A stretch of 64,000 nucleotides of DNA from the NCBI GenBank assembly GCA_016291435.1, contig JAEEXH010000004.1:1-64000 (forward strand), given 5' to 3'. The position numbers and the translations under genes were made by a program. Below the pieces are notes generated by a model. The model ran no database searches. It was not told the origin of the DNA and saw nothing but the letters and a program-made list of their open reading frames with translations. Position 1 is the first letter of the stretch. Each line of letters begins with the position of its first letter. This document shows positions 40,610 to 49,389 of this stretch, piece after piece. Origin of the DNA: Oscillospiraceae bacterium. GTDB taxonomy: Bacteria; Bacillota; Clostridia; Oscillospirales; Ruminococcaceae.

Positions 40610-42739
40610 TTAGTTTTCCGCATCATTCCTGAGCATGCGCATCGCATTCAGCACCGCCAGCACCGTCACGCCGACATCGCCGAAGACCGCCGACCACATG
40701 CCTGCCAGTCCCAGGGCACCGAGCGCCAGCAGCAGCAGCTTCACGCCGAGCACGAACACCAGATTCTGCGTGACGATCTGCTTTGTGCGCCGTGCAGTGT
40801 CAAGTGCATCACAGAGCCGCATCGGCTCATCCGTCATCAGCACAACATCTGCCGCCTCAATCGCGGCATCCGCACCGAGCGCACCCATCGCGATGCCCAC
40901 GTCGGCACGCGCCAGCACCGGTGCGTCATTGATGCCGTCGCCGACAAATGCCAGCTTGTCACCGCCCGTGAGCGCTGCCTCCAGCTTCTCGATCTCCGCG
41001 ACCTTGTCGCCCGGCAGCAGCTCCGCGTGTACCTCATCAATGCCGAGCTCCGCCGCAATGCGCTCTGCGGTCTCGCGGTTGTCGCCCGTGAGCATGACCG
41101 TGCGCTTGATGCCCGCCTGCCGCATCGCCTCGACCGCCTGCTTCGCATCGGGGCGCAGCGTATCGGAAATGACAATGCAGCCTGCGAATTTTCCGTCTGC
41201 CGCCGCATAGACCTTTGTGCCGATGCTGTCACAGGGCGTATACGCGATGTGTGCCTGCTCCATCAGTCTTGCATTGCCGAGCAGCACCGTCTGCCCGCCG
41301 ACCTCTGCACGGATGCCGCAGCCTGCGATCTCCTCCACAGCGCCGGTCTCCATGTCATATTTGCCGGTGTATGCCGCACAGACCGACTGCGCAATCGGGT
41401 GACCCGTGTGCTGCTCGCCGTGTGCCGCAAGCCGCAGCAGCCGGGCGCTGTCATAGCCCTCTGCGGGCAGGAGCTCCGTGACGCGGAAGCTCCCCTCTGT
41501 CAGCGTGCCGGTCTTGTCAAATGCCATCACCGTGACGCGGCTCAGCGATTCGAGATAATTGCTGCCCTTCACGAGCACGCCGCGCCTTGATGCCGCACCG
41601 ATTCCGCCGAAGAAGGTCAGCGGCACGGAAAGCACGACCGCGCACGGGCAGGAGATGATCAGGAAAACGCACGCTCTGCGGATCCACGCAGACCATTCCG
41701 CATGCAGCAGCAGCGGCGGCACGAGCCCCAGCAGCACAGCGCAGATCACAACGACCGGCGTATAATACCGCGCAAATTTCGTGATAAACTGCTCGGCAGG
41801 CGCCTTTCTTGCGGCGGCGTTTTCGACCATGTCGATCACGCGGGAAGCGGTCGAGTCGCGGAAGCCTCTGGTCACCGTGACCGTCAGCGGCGCATTCAGA
41901 TTGATCGCGCCGGAAAGCACCTCATCGCCCGCTTCTGCCTTCCGCGGCACGGATTCGCCCGTCAGCGCGGCGGTGTCGAGCATCGAGCTGCCCGCGCACA
42001 CCTTACCGTCAAGCGGCACTCGCTCCCCCGCACGAATCTCGATCACATCGCCGGGTCTGACTTCCTCTGCACGCACCTCGCGGCTGCTGCCGTTTTCAAG
42101 AAGTCTTGCGGTATCCGGGCGGATATCCAGCAGCGCAGAGATCGTTCTGCGGGAGCGCTGCACAGCCATATTCTGAAACCACTCGCCGACCTGATAGAGC
42201 AGCATGATCGCCGCCGCCTCCGGGTATTCGCCGATGCAGAACGCACCGACCGTCGAGACAGTCATCAGAAAATGCTCGTCGAAGATCCTGCCGTGCAGAA
42301 TATTCCGCGCAGCGTTCAGGATCACATCATATCCTGCAATCAGATAGGCGATGAAAAACGCGATTGCAGATGCCTTCTCCTGCTGCATGGCATGCAGAAG
42401 CAGCAGCCCCGCGAAGAAGCATGCCGCCGCTACAAACAGCCGCCACGGGAGCAGCTGCTCCGCTGCTTCACTGTGCGTGTGACCTTGCTCCTGCGCATGA
42501 TCCTGTTCGTGTGCCGCATCCTGCGCGATGACCTTCACATCGGGCTCGTGATGCTTCACAATCGCCTCGACCTGCGGTGTCAGATGCTCCGCTGTGAGGC
42601 TGTCGCTGCGGACGGTAAGCGTCTGCTGCATGAGATTGACCGCAGAATGCGTGACGCCCTCAAGCTCTGCAACGGCGCGTTCGATCTCCGCCGAGCAGTG
42701 CGGGCAGTCAAGCCCCTGCAATGTATAGACAAGTTCCAT
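40610..42739 (-). CDS. cadA: heavy-metal translocating P-type ATPase (Zn/Cd/Pb type)
   Basis: This 709-residue P1B-type pump has an N-terminal metal-binding domain with GLDCPHC (Cys12, Cys15) and a His-rich linker (HEQDHAQEQGHTHSE). The membrane CPC motif is in SCPCAVVLS, the phosphorylation site in DKTGTLTEG, and the hinge GDGINDAPVLARADVGIAMG. The plain CPC with a His-rich linker and its CadC-like regulator indicate export of Zn(II), Cd(II) or Pb(II) rather than copper. The start ATG at 42739 has GGAGG at 42745-42750; a longer frame to 42763 is rejected. A palindromic operator lies just upstream at 42765-42786. Confidence 0.93.
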   Translation of the reverse strand: MELVYTLQGLDCPHCSAEIERAVAELEGVTHSAVNLMQQTLTVRSDSLTAEHLTPQVEAIVKHHEPDVKVIAQDAAHEQDHAQEQGHTHSEAAEQLLPWRLFVAAACFFAGLLLLHAMQQEKASAIAFFIAYLIAGYDVILNAARNILHGRIFDEHFLMTVSTVGAFCIGEYPEAAAIMLLYQVGEWFQNMAVQRSRRTISALLDIRPDTARLLENGSSREVRAEEVRPGDVIEIRAGERVPLDGKVCAGSSMLDTAALTGESVPRKAEAGDEVLSGAINLNAPLTVTVTRGFRDSTASRVIDMVENAAARKAPAEQFITKFARYYTPVVVICAVLLGLVPPLLLHAEWSAWIRRACVFLIISCPCAVVLSVPLTFFGGIGAASRRGVLVKGSNYLESLSRVTVMAFDKTGTLTEGSFRVTELLPAEGYDSARLLRLAAHGEQHTGHPIAQSVCAAYTGKYDMETGAVEEIAGCGIRAEVGGQTVLLGNARLMEQAHIAYTPCDSIGTKVYAAADGKFAGCIVISDTLRPDAKQAVEAMRQAGIKRTVMLTGDNRETAERIAAELGIDEVHAELLPGDKVAEIEKLEAALTGGDKLAFVGDGINDAPVLARADVGIAMGALGADAAIEAADVVLMTDEPMRLCDALDTARRTKQIVTQNLVFVLGVKLLLLALGALGLAGMWSAVFGDVGVTVLAVLNAMRMLRNDAEN

Positions 42740-42764
42740 GATGTGACCTCCGTACAGTTTCAAT

Positions 42765-42786
42765 CAGTTGAACAACCGTTCAACTG
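42765..42786. promoter_or_regulatory. ArsR/CadC-type operator, 22-bp perfect palindrome (cadA side)
   Basis: CAGTTGAAC-AACC-GTTCAACTG: nine base pairs on each side of a four-base centre. It lies between the repressor gene and the pump gene, 26 nt upstream of the pump start. The core resembles known SmtB/ArsR-family operators with TGAA/TTCA arms. Confidence 0.75.
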
Positions 42787-42820
42787 CCAGAGCGCAGAAG
42801 ACGGCGGTTTTGCTCCGCCC

Positions 42821-43174
42821 TCATTCTGCGATATGCTCATATCCCATATCAATGATCTTTTTCACATGATCATCCGCGAGGGAGTAATAAACGATCTGCC
42901 CCTCCTTGCGGTATTTCACAAGCCGCGCAAGCCGCAGCGATTTCAGCTGATGCGACACCGCCGATTTTGTCACACCGAGCAGCGCCGCAAGATCGCAGAC
43001 GCACATCTCCTCCTGCTCCAGCGCATGCAGGAGCTTCACGCGGGTAGCATCGCCGAACAGCTTGAAGAGCAGGGCAAGATCGGCATAGGCTTCATCGGCA
43101 AGCATTGCTTCACGCACGGCTCTGACGGTATCCTCATGAATGACTTCACAGTCACAGACAGGCTGATGCTCCAT
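42821..43174 (-). CDS. cadC: CadC-like metal-sensing ArsR-family repressor
   Basis: This 117-residue winged-helix regulator has the recognition helix in LLGVTKSAVSHQLKSLRLARLVKYRKEGQIVYYSL. Both metal sites of CadC appear at matching positions: Cys7, Cys9, Cys58 and Cys60 (CDCE; EMCVCDL) for the alpha3N site, and Asp101, His103, His114 and Glu117 for the alpha5 site. CadC of Staphylococcus has Cys7, Cys11, Cys58, Cys60, so only the second cysteine is shifted. It should derepress on Cd, Pb or Zn. Start ATG at 43174 follows GGAG; an upstream ATG at 43192 would overlap that site. Confidence 0.9.
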   Translation of the reverse strand: MEHQPVCDCEVIHEDTVRAVREAMLADEAYADLALLFKLFGDATRVKLLHALEQEEMCVCDLAALLGVTKSAVSHQLKSLRLARLVKYRKEGQIVYYSLADDHVKKIIDMGYEHIAE

Positions 43175-43194
43175 ACGGATCGCTCCTTTCATAT

Positions 43195-43214
43195 AGTTGA
43201 ATAACCATTCAACT
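43195..43214. promoter_or_regulatory. ArsR/CadC-type operator, 20-bp perfect palindrome (repressor promoter)
   Basis: AGTTGAAT-AACC-ATTCAACT: eight base pairs on each side of the same AACC centre as the operator at 42765. It lies just downstream of the -10 box at 43229, where bound repressor would block transcription. Confidence 0.8.
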
Positions 43215-43228
43215 GCTCATCTGAGAAC

Positions 43229-43257
43229 AGTATACCACTTTCACAGCAGAATGTCAA
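43229..43257 (-). promoter_or_regulatory. sigma-A promoter for the cadC-cadA operon
   Basis: On the minus strand TTGACA (43252-43257) and TATACT (43229-43234) have a 17-nt spacer. The operator palindrome follows within the initially transcribed region. Confidence 0.8.
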
Positions 43258-43316
43258 GCGCTCTGCGAATTTTTTAGAACAGGAAACGATTAAACATATT
43301 TAATGCACAAAAACGC

Positions 43317-43345
43317 TGTACATCGGGCACGATAAATGTTATAAT
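43317..43345 (+). promoter_or_regulatory. sigma-A promoter for the pectinesterase gene
   Basis: TGTACA (43317-43322) and TATAAT (43340-43345) are separated by 17 nt, about 55 nt before the start codon. Confidence 0.65.
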
Positions 43346-43400
43346 TATGCTGTACCGGTATAAAAGAAGAGAGCCGGTACGGGAATCAGGAGGGATTATT

Positions 43401-45776
43401 ATGAAATCATCTATTCGTTTCACAGCAACAGGCATCGCAGCAGCACTCATGCTCACGGCAATGCCCGCTGTGCCGCAGGTCTCTGCGGCGGGCACAACAC
43501 TCACCGTCGGACCGAGCGGCACCTACAAAACCGTCGGCGCGGCAGTGCAGGCGGCGGCATCGCTGAATCCGAACAGCGAGGCAAACCGCGTCACCATCAG
43601 CATCGCGCCGGGCACCTACCGCGAGCAGCTCCAGATCAACACGCCGTATCTGAGCTTCGTCAACAGCAACCCGGGCGGCGGCGAGGTGCTCATCACATGG
43701 TATTACGGCATCGGCTATAAGTATTATTCCTCTGCGTCTTCCGGATATTACAAGGCATCGGATGCGCAGTCGAAATCCGCAAAGGGTGTTGCACAGCGCT
43801 GGGGCACTGCCGTGCGGCTGCAAAGCGGCGCAAAGTATTTCCGTGCAGAGAACATCACCTTTGAAAACAGCTTCAACCGCTACATCACCGACGAGGAGAT
43901 CGCAGACGGCGTGGAAGCCACCGGCGAGACGCTCACCGTGCAGCGCAAAAAGGGGCTCGACGTCAAAGCGAAATCCGCGACCGAGCGTGCAGCGGCAATG
44001 TGTACGGAGGCGGACGGCTGCGAATTCTATAAGTGCACCTTCCTCAGCAGCCAGGATACGCTCTACACTTCAAATTCCGCATATTTCCGCGAATGCGTCA
44101 TCTCCGGCAACACGGACTACATCTTCGGCAGCGGCAATATCGTCTTTGACCGCTGCGAGCTGCGGTTTGCGGGATACACCGACAATGCGGTCGGCGGCTA
44201 TATCACCGCAGCGCGTGAGCAGACGCTCGGCTACCTCTTCTGGGAGTGCAACGTCACCGCAGCTTCCGGCATGAAGGCAGGCGCCGGCTACTTCGGCAGA
44301 CCGTGGCGCGATACGGCGCATGTCCTCTTCTATAATACCACATTGCAGTCGGAAAGCCTCATTCAGTCGGCAGGCTGGACGAAGATGAGCGGCGTTGAGC
44401 CCTCGCAGGCGACCTTCCGCGAATACGGCACCGTGAACGCCTCGGGCGGAAAAGTCAACACAAGCGGGCGCGTCAGCGGCACCGTGCTCTCCTCCTGCAA
44501 TGCGACACGGGAGCAGTATTTCGGAAACTGGACACCATACTATTTCAATTTCTCCGGCAGCGGCAGCACACTGAAGCAGGCGGCAGATTTCATCGAGTCG
44601 CAGCGCTTCCGTCTCCGCAATGTGAACAGCGGGCTCTATCTCTCCGCGGATGCTTCCGGCAATGCCGTGCAGAGCAGCAGAGCAGACGCGCTGATCTTTG
44701 TGAACAACCCGGTGCTTGAGGAGCAGAATCAGTACAACACCTTTACCGCAGAATCGGGCGGCGCCCTCTCGCTGGATACCGGCAGCGGCACGAACGGCGA
44801 AAAGATCGTCGTGCGCAGCGGCGGCGACAGGGAAAGCCTCTTCTTCAAGCTGGTCTATGCAGGCGGCGGCAGCTATATGCTCACAGCCAAGCGCTCGGAG
44901 GATGCAGCATGCATCGGCGTCTCCGGCGGCGCAAAAGAAGCAGGCGCACCGGCAATCCTCTGGGAATGCAACGGCGAGAAGGATCAGCAGTGGATTCCGG
45001 AATTTGAAGGCAGATTCATCACAGGGCTGCGTGTGCTCGATGAGGAGCACCTCGGCAGCTGGACGATGATGCGCCATGTGCAGGACGGCGTGCTGGTCTA
45101 CGGCGACCGCGATGTGACATTTGCAAATCTCCCCGCTGAACTCATTGATTCCGAATCCGTCACCGCAGCATGCGATGCGAAATACACCGCAGGCGATCTT
45201 GCATCCTTCACCGCATCCACGGATGTGACCGTCTATGTCGGCATGGATACCCGTGTCTCGCCGCTTCCCGCATGGCTCTCCGGCTGGAGCGAGACCGCAC
45301 TCCGCTTCCAGAACAGCGGCGGCGTTGAGTATCTCTGCTATGCAAAGGACTTCTCCGCAGGCGAATCGGTCACGCTCGGCACAAACGGGCAGTCGGCAAG
45401 CTGTGTGAACTATGCAGTCTTCATCGCGGAGAAGCCGCAGGAGACCACCACCACTACAACCACTACAACCACAGAGACAACCACAACCACCACAGAGACC
45501 ACGACCACCACAGAGGAAACCACCACAACGACCGCCGAAGCCTCAACCGCTTCCTCCGACACGCCGCAGCGTGCCCTCAAGGGCGATGCGGACTGCGACG
45601 GCTATGTGGATCTCAGCGACGCCGTGCTGCTCGCAAAGGCAACGGCAGGTGTCGGAGACGGGCTCTCTGTGCAGGGCATGCGGAACGCTGACTGCGACGG
45701 CACCGCCGGCATCGACGGAGGCGATCTGCGCATTCTTCTGCTCTACCTCTGCGGCGCGATAGATTCCCTCCCGTAA
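43401..45776 (+). CDS. secreted pectinesterase: CE8 - ricin-like domain - beta domain - Thr-rich linker - dockerin
   Basis: The 791-residue exported protein has a signal peptide (ATGIAAALMLTAMPAVPQVSA). A CE8 pectin methylesterase domain (about 35-390) has SSQDTLYT, SGNTDYIFGSG (catalytic Asp) and AGYFGRPWRDT, the family signature. Next is a ricin/CBM13-like trefoil (about 410-570: RLRNVNSGLYLS, QQW). A beta domain (about 585-695) and a threonine/glutamate linker (about 700-735) follow. A C-terminal dockerin ends it, with loops DADCDGYVDLSDA and DCDGTAGIDGGDL. It would demethylate pectin while bound to a scaffoldin. GGAGG precedes the ATG at 43401. The second calcium loop has an odd GTAG sequence. 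Confidence 0.9.
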   Translation: MKSSIRFTATGIAAALMLTAMPAVPQVSAAGTTLTVGPSGTYKTVGAAVQAAASLNPNSEANRVTISIAPGTYREQLQINTPYLSFVNSNPGGGEVLITWYYGIGYKYYSSASSGYYKASDAQSKSAKGVAQRWGTAVRLQSGAKYFRAENITFENSFNRYITDEEIADGVEATGETLTVQRKKGLDVKAKSATERAAAMCTEADGCEFYKCTFLSSQDTLYTSNSAYFRECVISGNTDYIFGSGNIVFDRCELRFAGYTDNAVGGYITAAREQTLGYLFWECNVTAASGMKAGAGYFGRPWRDTAHVLFYNTTLQSESLIQSAGWTKMSGVEPSQATFREYGTVNASGGKVNTSGRVSGTVLSSCNATREQYFGNWTPYYFNFSGSGSTLKQAADFIESQRFRLRNVNSGLYLSADASGNAVQSSRADALIFVNNPVLEEQNQYNTFTAESGGALSLDTGSGTNGEKIVVRSGGDRESLFFKLVYAGGGSYMLTAKRSEDAACIGVSGGAKEAGAPAILWECNGEKDQQWIPEFEGRFITGLRVLDEEHLGSWTMMRHVQDGVLVYGDRDVTFANLPAELIDSESVTAACDAKYTAGDLASFTASTDVTVYVGMDTRVSPLPAWLSGWSETALRFQNSGGVEYLCYAKDFSAGESVTLGTNGQSASCVNYAVFIAEKPQETTTTTTTTTTETTTTTTETTTTTEETTTTTAEASTASSDTPQRALKGDADCDGYVDLSDAVLLAKATAGVGDGLSVQGMRNADCDGTAGIDGGDLRILLLYLCGAIDSLP

Positions 45777-45824
45777 GGCAAGGGGGAAATCTTTGTACGA
45801 AATGTCAAAAGTAGGCTCATTTAC

Positions 45825-45853
45825 TTGACAAATCGCACAAATCGGAGTATAAT
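45825..45853 (+). promoter_or_regulatory. consensus sigma-A promoter for the V-ATPase operon
   Basis: TTGACA (45825-45830) and TATAAT (45848-45853) match the consensus perfectly with a 17-nt spacer, implying strong transcription. Confidence 0.9.
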
Positions 45854-45870
45854 ATATAGGATTATATGAA

Positions 45871-45946
45871 GCATGACAGGCAGCATGTTATCCGGCTACG
45901 GATGCCGGATCCTGCGCACGGCAGATTTGCGCAGTGCCTGTCGTGC
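45871..45946 (+). promoter_or_regulatory. three-way-junction leader RNA upstream of the V-ATPase operon
   Basis: By hand folding, GCATGACAGGCA (45871-45882) pairs with TGCCTGTCGTGC (45935-45946) over 12 bp, including one T-G pair. Inside are two perfect 7-bp hairpins: ATCCGGC/GCCGGAT (45890-45896 with 45904-45910) and CTGCGCA/TGCGCAG (45912-45918 with 45928-45934). The last hairpin abuts the outer stem directly. The structure ends about 34 nt before the first start codon. No known riboswitch class was recognised. Confidence 0.6.
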
Positions 45947-45980
45947 TTTCTGTGTTGTTACAGAGAAAGGAGCCGTCGGA

Positions 45981-46301
45981 ATGGATCAGACGATTCGCAA
46001 GATTCTGGAGCTCGATGCAGAGACCGAGGAGCGGCTCGCAGCCTCGCAGGAGGAATGCCGCAGGCTGGTCGATGAAGCGCGTGCACGCGCTGCTGCCCTC
46101 GCCGAAGCGGAGGGGCGCAGAACCCGCGATACCATTGAAGAATTTGAGGAGCAGACGCAGGCGGAAAGCGAACAGCGCAGTGCGGAGCTCCGTGAAAAAT
46201 ATGACCGCAGCGCCGAGCAGATGACAGCGCAGTTCTCCGCGCAGCATGATGCGCTGCTTGAGGCGCTCTTTGCCGAAACGCTGGCAGAAGCGGAGCGCTG
46301 A
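45981..46301 (+). CDS. ntpF: V-type ATPase peripheral-stalk subunit (G/H type)
   Basis: This 106-residue highly charged helix runs almost without breaks from LELDAETEERLAASQEECRRL to EALFAETLAEAER. It forms the long coiled coil expected of the G/H-type stator subunit that pairs with subunit E. The ATG at 45981 is preceded by GAAAGGAG; an upstream in-frame stretch lies within the structured leader and is rejected. It opens the nine-gene operon, two bases before the next gene. Confidence 0.82.
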   Translation: MDQTIRKILELDAETEERLAASQEECRRLVDEARARAAALAEAEGRRTRDTIEEFEEQTQAESEQRSAELREKYDRSAEQMTAQFSAQHDALLEALFAETLAEAER

Positions 46302-46303
46302 GC

Positions 46304-47347
46304 ATGGCGAAGGAATACCGCGCAACGGTCGCCGCGATCCGCTCGGTCTACGGCAAGCGTCTCACCGCTGCCGATTACCGCGATCTGCTGAACCTGCATT
46401 CTTTGCAGGAGATCGTTGCGTTTCTGAAGGATACAGAGCGATACGGGGAGCTCCTGCGCGGCATTGATCCCGCGTTCACGCACCGCGGCTATCTTGAGAT
46501 GCTGCTGCAGCGTTACCCGTTTATCCAATGCCTGCATTTCTGCCGGCTGGAACAGCTCCGGAAGGTGCCGTTCTTCCGCTTCTTTATTTACGACCGCGAG
46601 ATCCGCGAGCTCGTGAAGGCGATCCGCCTGCTGCCGAATGCGCCGCAGGGCTATATCTCCGCGATGGACGCCTGGATCGCACCCTATCTTGATATTTCCA
46701 CGGAGGCGATTGCGCGGGCGACCGATGCAGAAGGCCTCATCGCCGCACTTGCACACACCCCCTACGCGGCGGTGCTGAAAAAGCAGCTCCAGCCCGACGG
46801 CACGCTGCCCTATACCGCCTCGGAGATCGCGCTGCGTGTCTGCTATCTCCAGCGGATGCGCGACGACGCCAGGGCTGCCTTCAAGCCCGCCGAGATTGCT
46901 ATGCTGCACAACCTGATCGGCGAGCAGATCGACCTCATCAACATCATCAACGCCTACCGCATGAAGAGTGTCTTCCATGCGGACGAGGAGACCCTCCGCA
47001 GCATGCTGCTGCCCATCAGCGGCAAGCTCCCGCAGCGCTTCTGCGAGGAGCTCTACACCACCCCGGACGCCTCCGCGTTTCTCACGGCGCTCCGTAATAC
47101 GCGCTACGGCAGACAGCTCCCCGATCTTCCGGGCGAGGAGGAATCCGTGCGCATGGAGCACGCCTTCCAGACGCTCCGCTGCCGCACCGCGCAGAACGCA
47201 CTCCACTTCTCCGAACACGCCGCCGTCAGCCTCTATGCCATGCATGTGCTCGACGAGGCGGAGGTACGCAATATCATCACTGTCATCGAGGGCATTCGCT
47301 ATGAGAAGCCCGTATCCTATCTGCAGTCGCTGCTGATCCTCACCTGA
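46304..47347 (+). CDS. ntpC: V-type ATPase subunit C (central-stalk cap, d-like)
   Basis: Subunit C caps the membrane rotor and connects it to the D-F axle. The 347-residue helical protein begins YRATVAAIRSVYGKRLTAADYRDLLN, contains FFRFFIYDREIRELVKAIR, LINIINAYRMK and YMK-like segments, and ends with an ENIITVIEGIRY-type helix (NIITVIEGIRYEKP), as in bacterial/archaeal C subunits. It is in the expected position between the H/G and I subunits. Confidence 0.85.
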   Translation: MAKEYRATVAAIRSVYGKRLTAADYRDLLNLHSLQEIVAFLKDTERYGELLRGIDPAFTHRGYLEMLLQRYPFIQCLHFCRLEQLRKVPFFRFFIYDREIRELVKAIRLLPNAPQGYISAMDAWIAPYLDISTEAIARATDAEGLIAALAHTPYAAVLKKQLQPDGTLPYTASEIALRVCYLQRMRDDARAAFKPAEIAMLHNLIGEQIDLINIINAYRMKSVFHADEETLRSMLLPISGKLPQRFCEELYTTPDASAFLTALRNTRYGRQLPDLPGEEESVRMEHAFQTLRCRTAQNALHFSEHAAVSLYAMHVLDEAEVRNIITVIEGIRYEKPVSYLQSLLILT

Positions 47348-47386
47348 TCCGCACACCGGGCTGCATCCCATATGGGAGGTGTTATC

Positions 47387-49366
47387 TTGTCCATTGAAAA
47401 GCTGGAGCTTGTCAGCATCGTCGGCGAGCTTCCACATCTCAACGACGCGATCGTCGCCTGCCTGCAAAGCAAAACCTTTCACCTCGAAAATGCCGCAAAG
47501 CTGCTCGGCAGCAGCGGCAGCGAGGAGCAGGACGGGAGCCGCACGCCGGAGGTGAACCCCTACGCAGAGCCGCTGAAGCGGCTCACTGAGCTTGATCTCA
47601 GGAGAATCGCAATCGACGTCACCAAGGAGCCGATGCCCGCGGAATTCACCCCTGAGCAGATCAGCGCCGGGGCAGACCGCATCGCCGGAGACCTGCGTTC
47701 CGTGCAGGAAAAGCTCCGCACGGCGCGGCAGCAGGCGGCGGAATATGAAAGCGCCGCGATTCATCTGAAGTATCTGCAAAAGAGCGACCTCGACCTCGGG
47801 GAGCTCCGCAAATGCAAACACATCCTCTACCGCTTCGGCAGAATGCCGGAGGAAAGCGTGCAGAAGCTCGATTTTTACAGCGACCAGGGCTTCATCTTCC
47901 AGATCTACCACACCGAATCCGAATATGTCTGGGGATTCTATTTCGCCAAACAGGAACGGATCCTCGCCGTCGATGCGATCATGAAGGGACTGCTCTTTGA
48001 ACAGTTCCAGCTCCCCGAGGAGCTCTCCGGCACCCCGCAGGAGGCGCTGCAGGAGCTTCAGATCCTCATGACGGAGCGCAAGGCGGAGATCGAAAAGCTC
48101 GAGCAGGCGGAAAAAGCCATCTACGAGCGTGAAGCGGATCTGATCGGCAGAATGTACCGCTTCGCAAAATATCAGAGCGAGGTCTGGAAGCTCCGCGGGC
48201 AGAGCGTCATCATGCGCGACCGCTTCAACCTGATGGGCTATATCCCCGTCGCGGAGAAGGACAGGTTCAGGAAGTATATCGACAAGGTGCCGGGGCTCTC
48301 GGTCACCTATGAGGCACCGTGGACCGATTCCAAGGTGCAGCCGCCGGTGAGACTGAAAAGCGGGTGGTTCTCAAGGCCGTTCGCGATGTTCGTCGAGATG
48401 TACGGGCTGCCCTCCTATCACGGCTACAACCCGACGGTGCTGCTGGCAATCACCTACACGCTGCTCTTCGGCATCATGTTCGGCGACCTCGGACAGGGAC
48501 TTGTGCTCGCGCTGATCGGCGCCTTCCTGCACAAGAAGAAAGGCGTGGAGCTCGGCGCAATCATGGCGCGCATCGGCGTCTCAGCCGCGATATTCGGCGC
48601 ACTGTTCGGCTCGGTCTTCGGCTTTGAGGAAGCGCTCGATCCCGTCTATGAAAGCCTCGGGATCTCCTTCCTGCCGCTGAAAGCAATGGACAGCGCCAAT
48701 ACGAACCTGATCATCTTCGGTGCGGTCGGCATCGGCGCCGCAATCATCATCATCTCAATCCTTGTGAACATCATCGTGCGGCTCCGGCGGCACAATTACG
48801 AGGAAGCGGTCTTCGGCAACAACGGCATTGCAGGTCTCATCTTCTTCTCCGCAATGCTCATCGTCATCGTCGGCATCCTCACAGGGCATTCGGTGCTTAC
48901 AAAACCGTTTGTGATCGGATTCATCGTCGTGCCGCTCCTTTTGATGTTCTTCCGGGAGCCGCTCGGCGCACTGCTCTCGAAGAAGCATTACGAATTCCCG
49001 CCGATCGGCGACTTCATCGCATCCAATTTCTTTGAGTGCTTTGAATTCTTCCTCGGCTACGCAACCAACACCCTGTCGTTCATCCGTGTCGGCGGCTTTG
49101 TCTTCTCGCACGCGGGTCTGATGAGCGTGGTCATGCTGCTCTCGGATATGATCGGCAACGGACACACCTCATGGATCACCGTGATCATCGGCAATGCGTT
49201 TGTCATGTGTCTCGAGGGTCTGATCGTCGGCATTCAGGTGCTGCGACTGGAATTCTACGAGATCTTCTCCCGCTGCTATGACGGCGACGGCAAGCCCTTT
49301 ACCCCGATCTCGGTCACATTTGACGATTTCTCGGATACGCAGCAGGATTCCGGCACCGCTGCATAA
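47387..49366 (+). CDS. ntpI: V-type ATPase subunit I (a-type membrane stator)
   Basis: The 659-residue subunit forms the stator ion half-channels. Its N-terminal half (about 1-320) is soluble and helical with coiled-coil arms. Its C-terminal half has seven to eight membrane helices, with PSYHGYNPTVLLAITYTLLFGIMFGDLGQGL and the ion-path helix NTLSFIRVGGFVFSHAGLM containing the conserved Arg. I chose the TTG at 47387 because GGGAGG (47374-47379) sits seven nt away; the ATG at 47372 overlaps that site. The protein length is typical. Confidence 0.92.
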   Translation: MSIEKLELVSIVGELPHLNDAIVACLQSKTFHLENAAKLLGSSGSEEQDGSRTPEVNPYAEPLKRLTELDLRRIAIDVTKEPMPAEFTPEQISAGADRIAGDLRSVQEKLRTARQQAAEYESAAIHLKYLQKSDLDLGELRKCKHILYRFGRMPEESVQKLDFYSDQGFIFQIYHTESEYVWGFYFAKQERILAVDAIMKGLLFEQFQLPEELSGTPQEALQELQILMTERKAEIEKLEQAEKAIYEREADLIGRMYRFAKYQSEVWKLRGQSVIMRDRFNLMGYIPVAEKDRFRKYIDKVPGLSVTYEAPWTDSKVQPPVRLKSGWFSRPFAMFVEMYGLPSYHGYNPTVLLAITYTLLFGIMFGDLGQGLVLALIGAFLHKKKGVELGAIMARIGVSAAIFGALFGSVFGFEEALDPVYESLGISFLPLKAMDSANTNLIIFGAVGIGAAIIIISILVNIIVRLRRHNYEEAVFGNNGIAGLIFFSAMLIVIVGILTGHSVLTKPFVIGFIVVPLLLMFFREPLGALLSKKHYEFPPIGDFIASNFFECFEFFLGYATNTLSFIRVGGFVFSHAGLMSVVMLLSDMIGNGHTSWITVIIGNAFVMCLEGLIVGIQVLRLEFYEIFSRCYDGDGKPFTPISVTFDDFSDTQQDSGTAA

Positions 49367-49389
49367 CAATGAAAACGGAGGATACACTT

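Noticed and set aside
42799-42816. GGCGGAGC/CCGCC hairpin between the cadC-like and cadA genes, considered as a terminator.
   Set aside because: The stem is only five base pairs with no T-run on the minus strand, and the operator beyond it explains the gap better.
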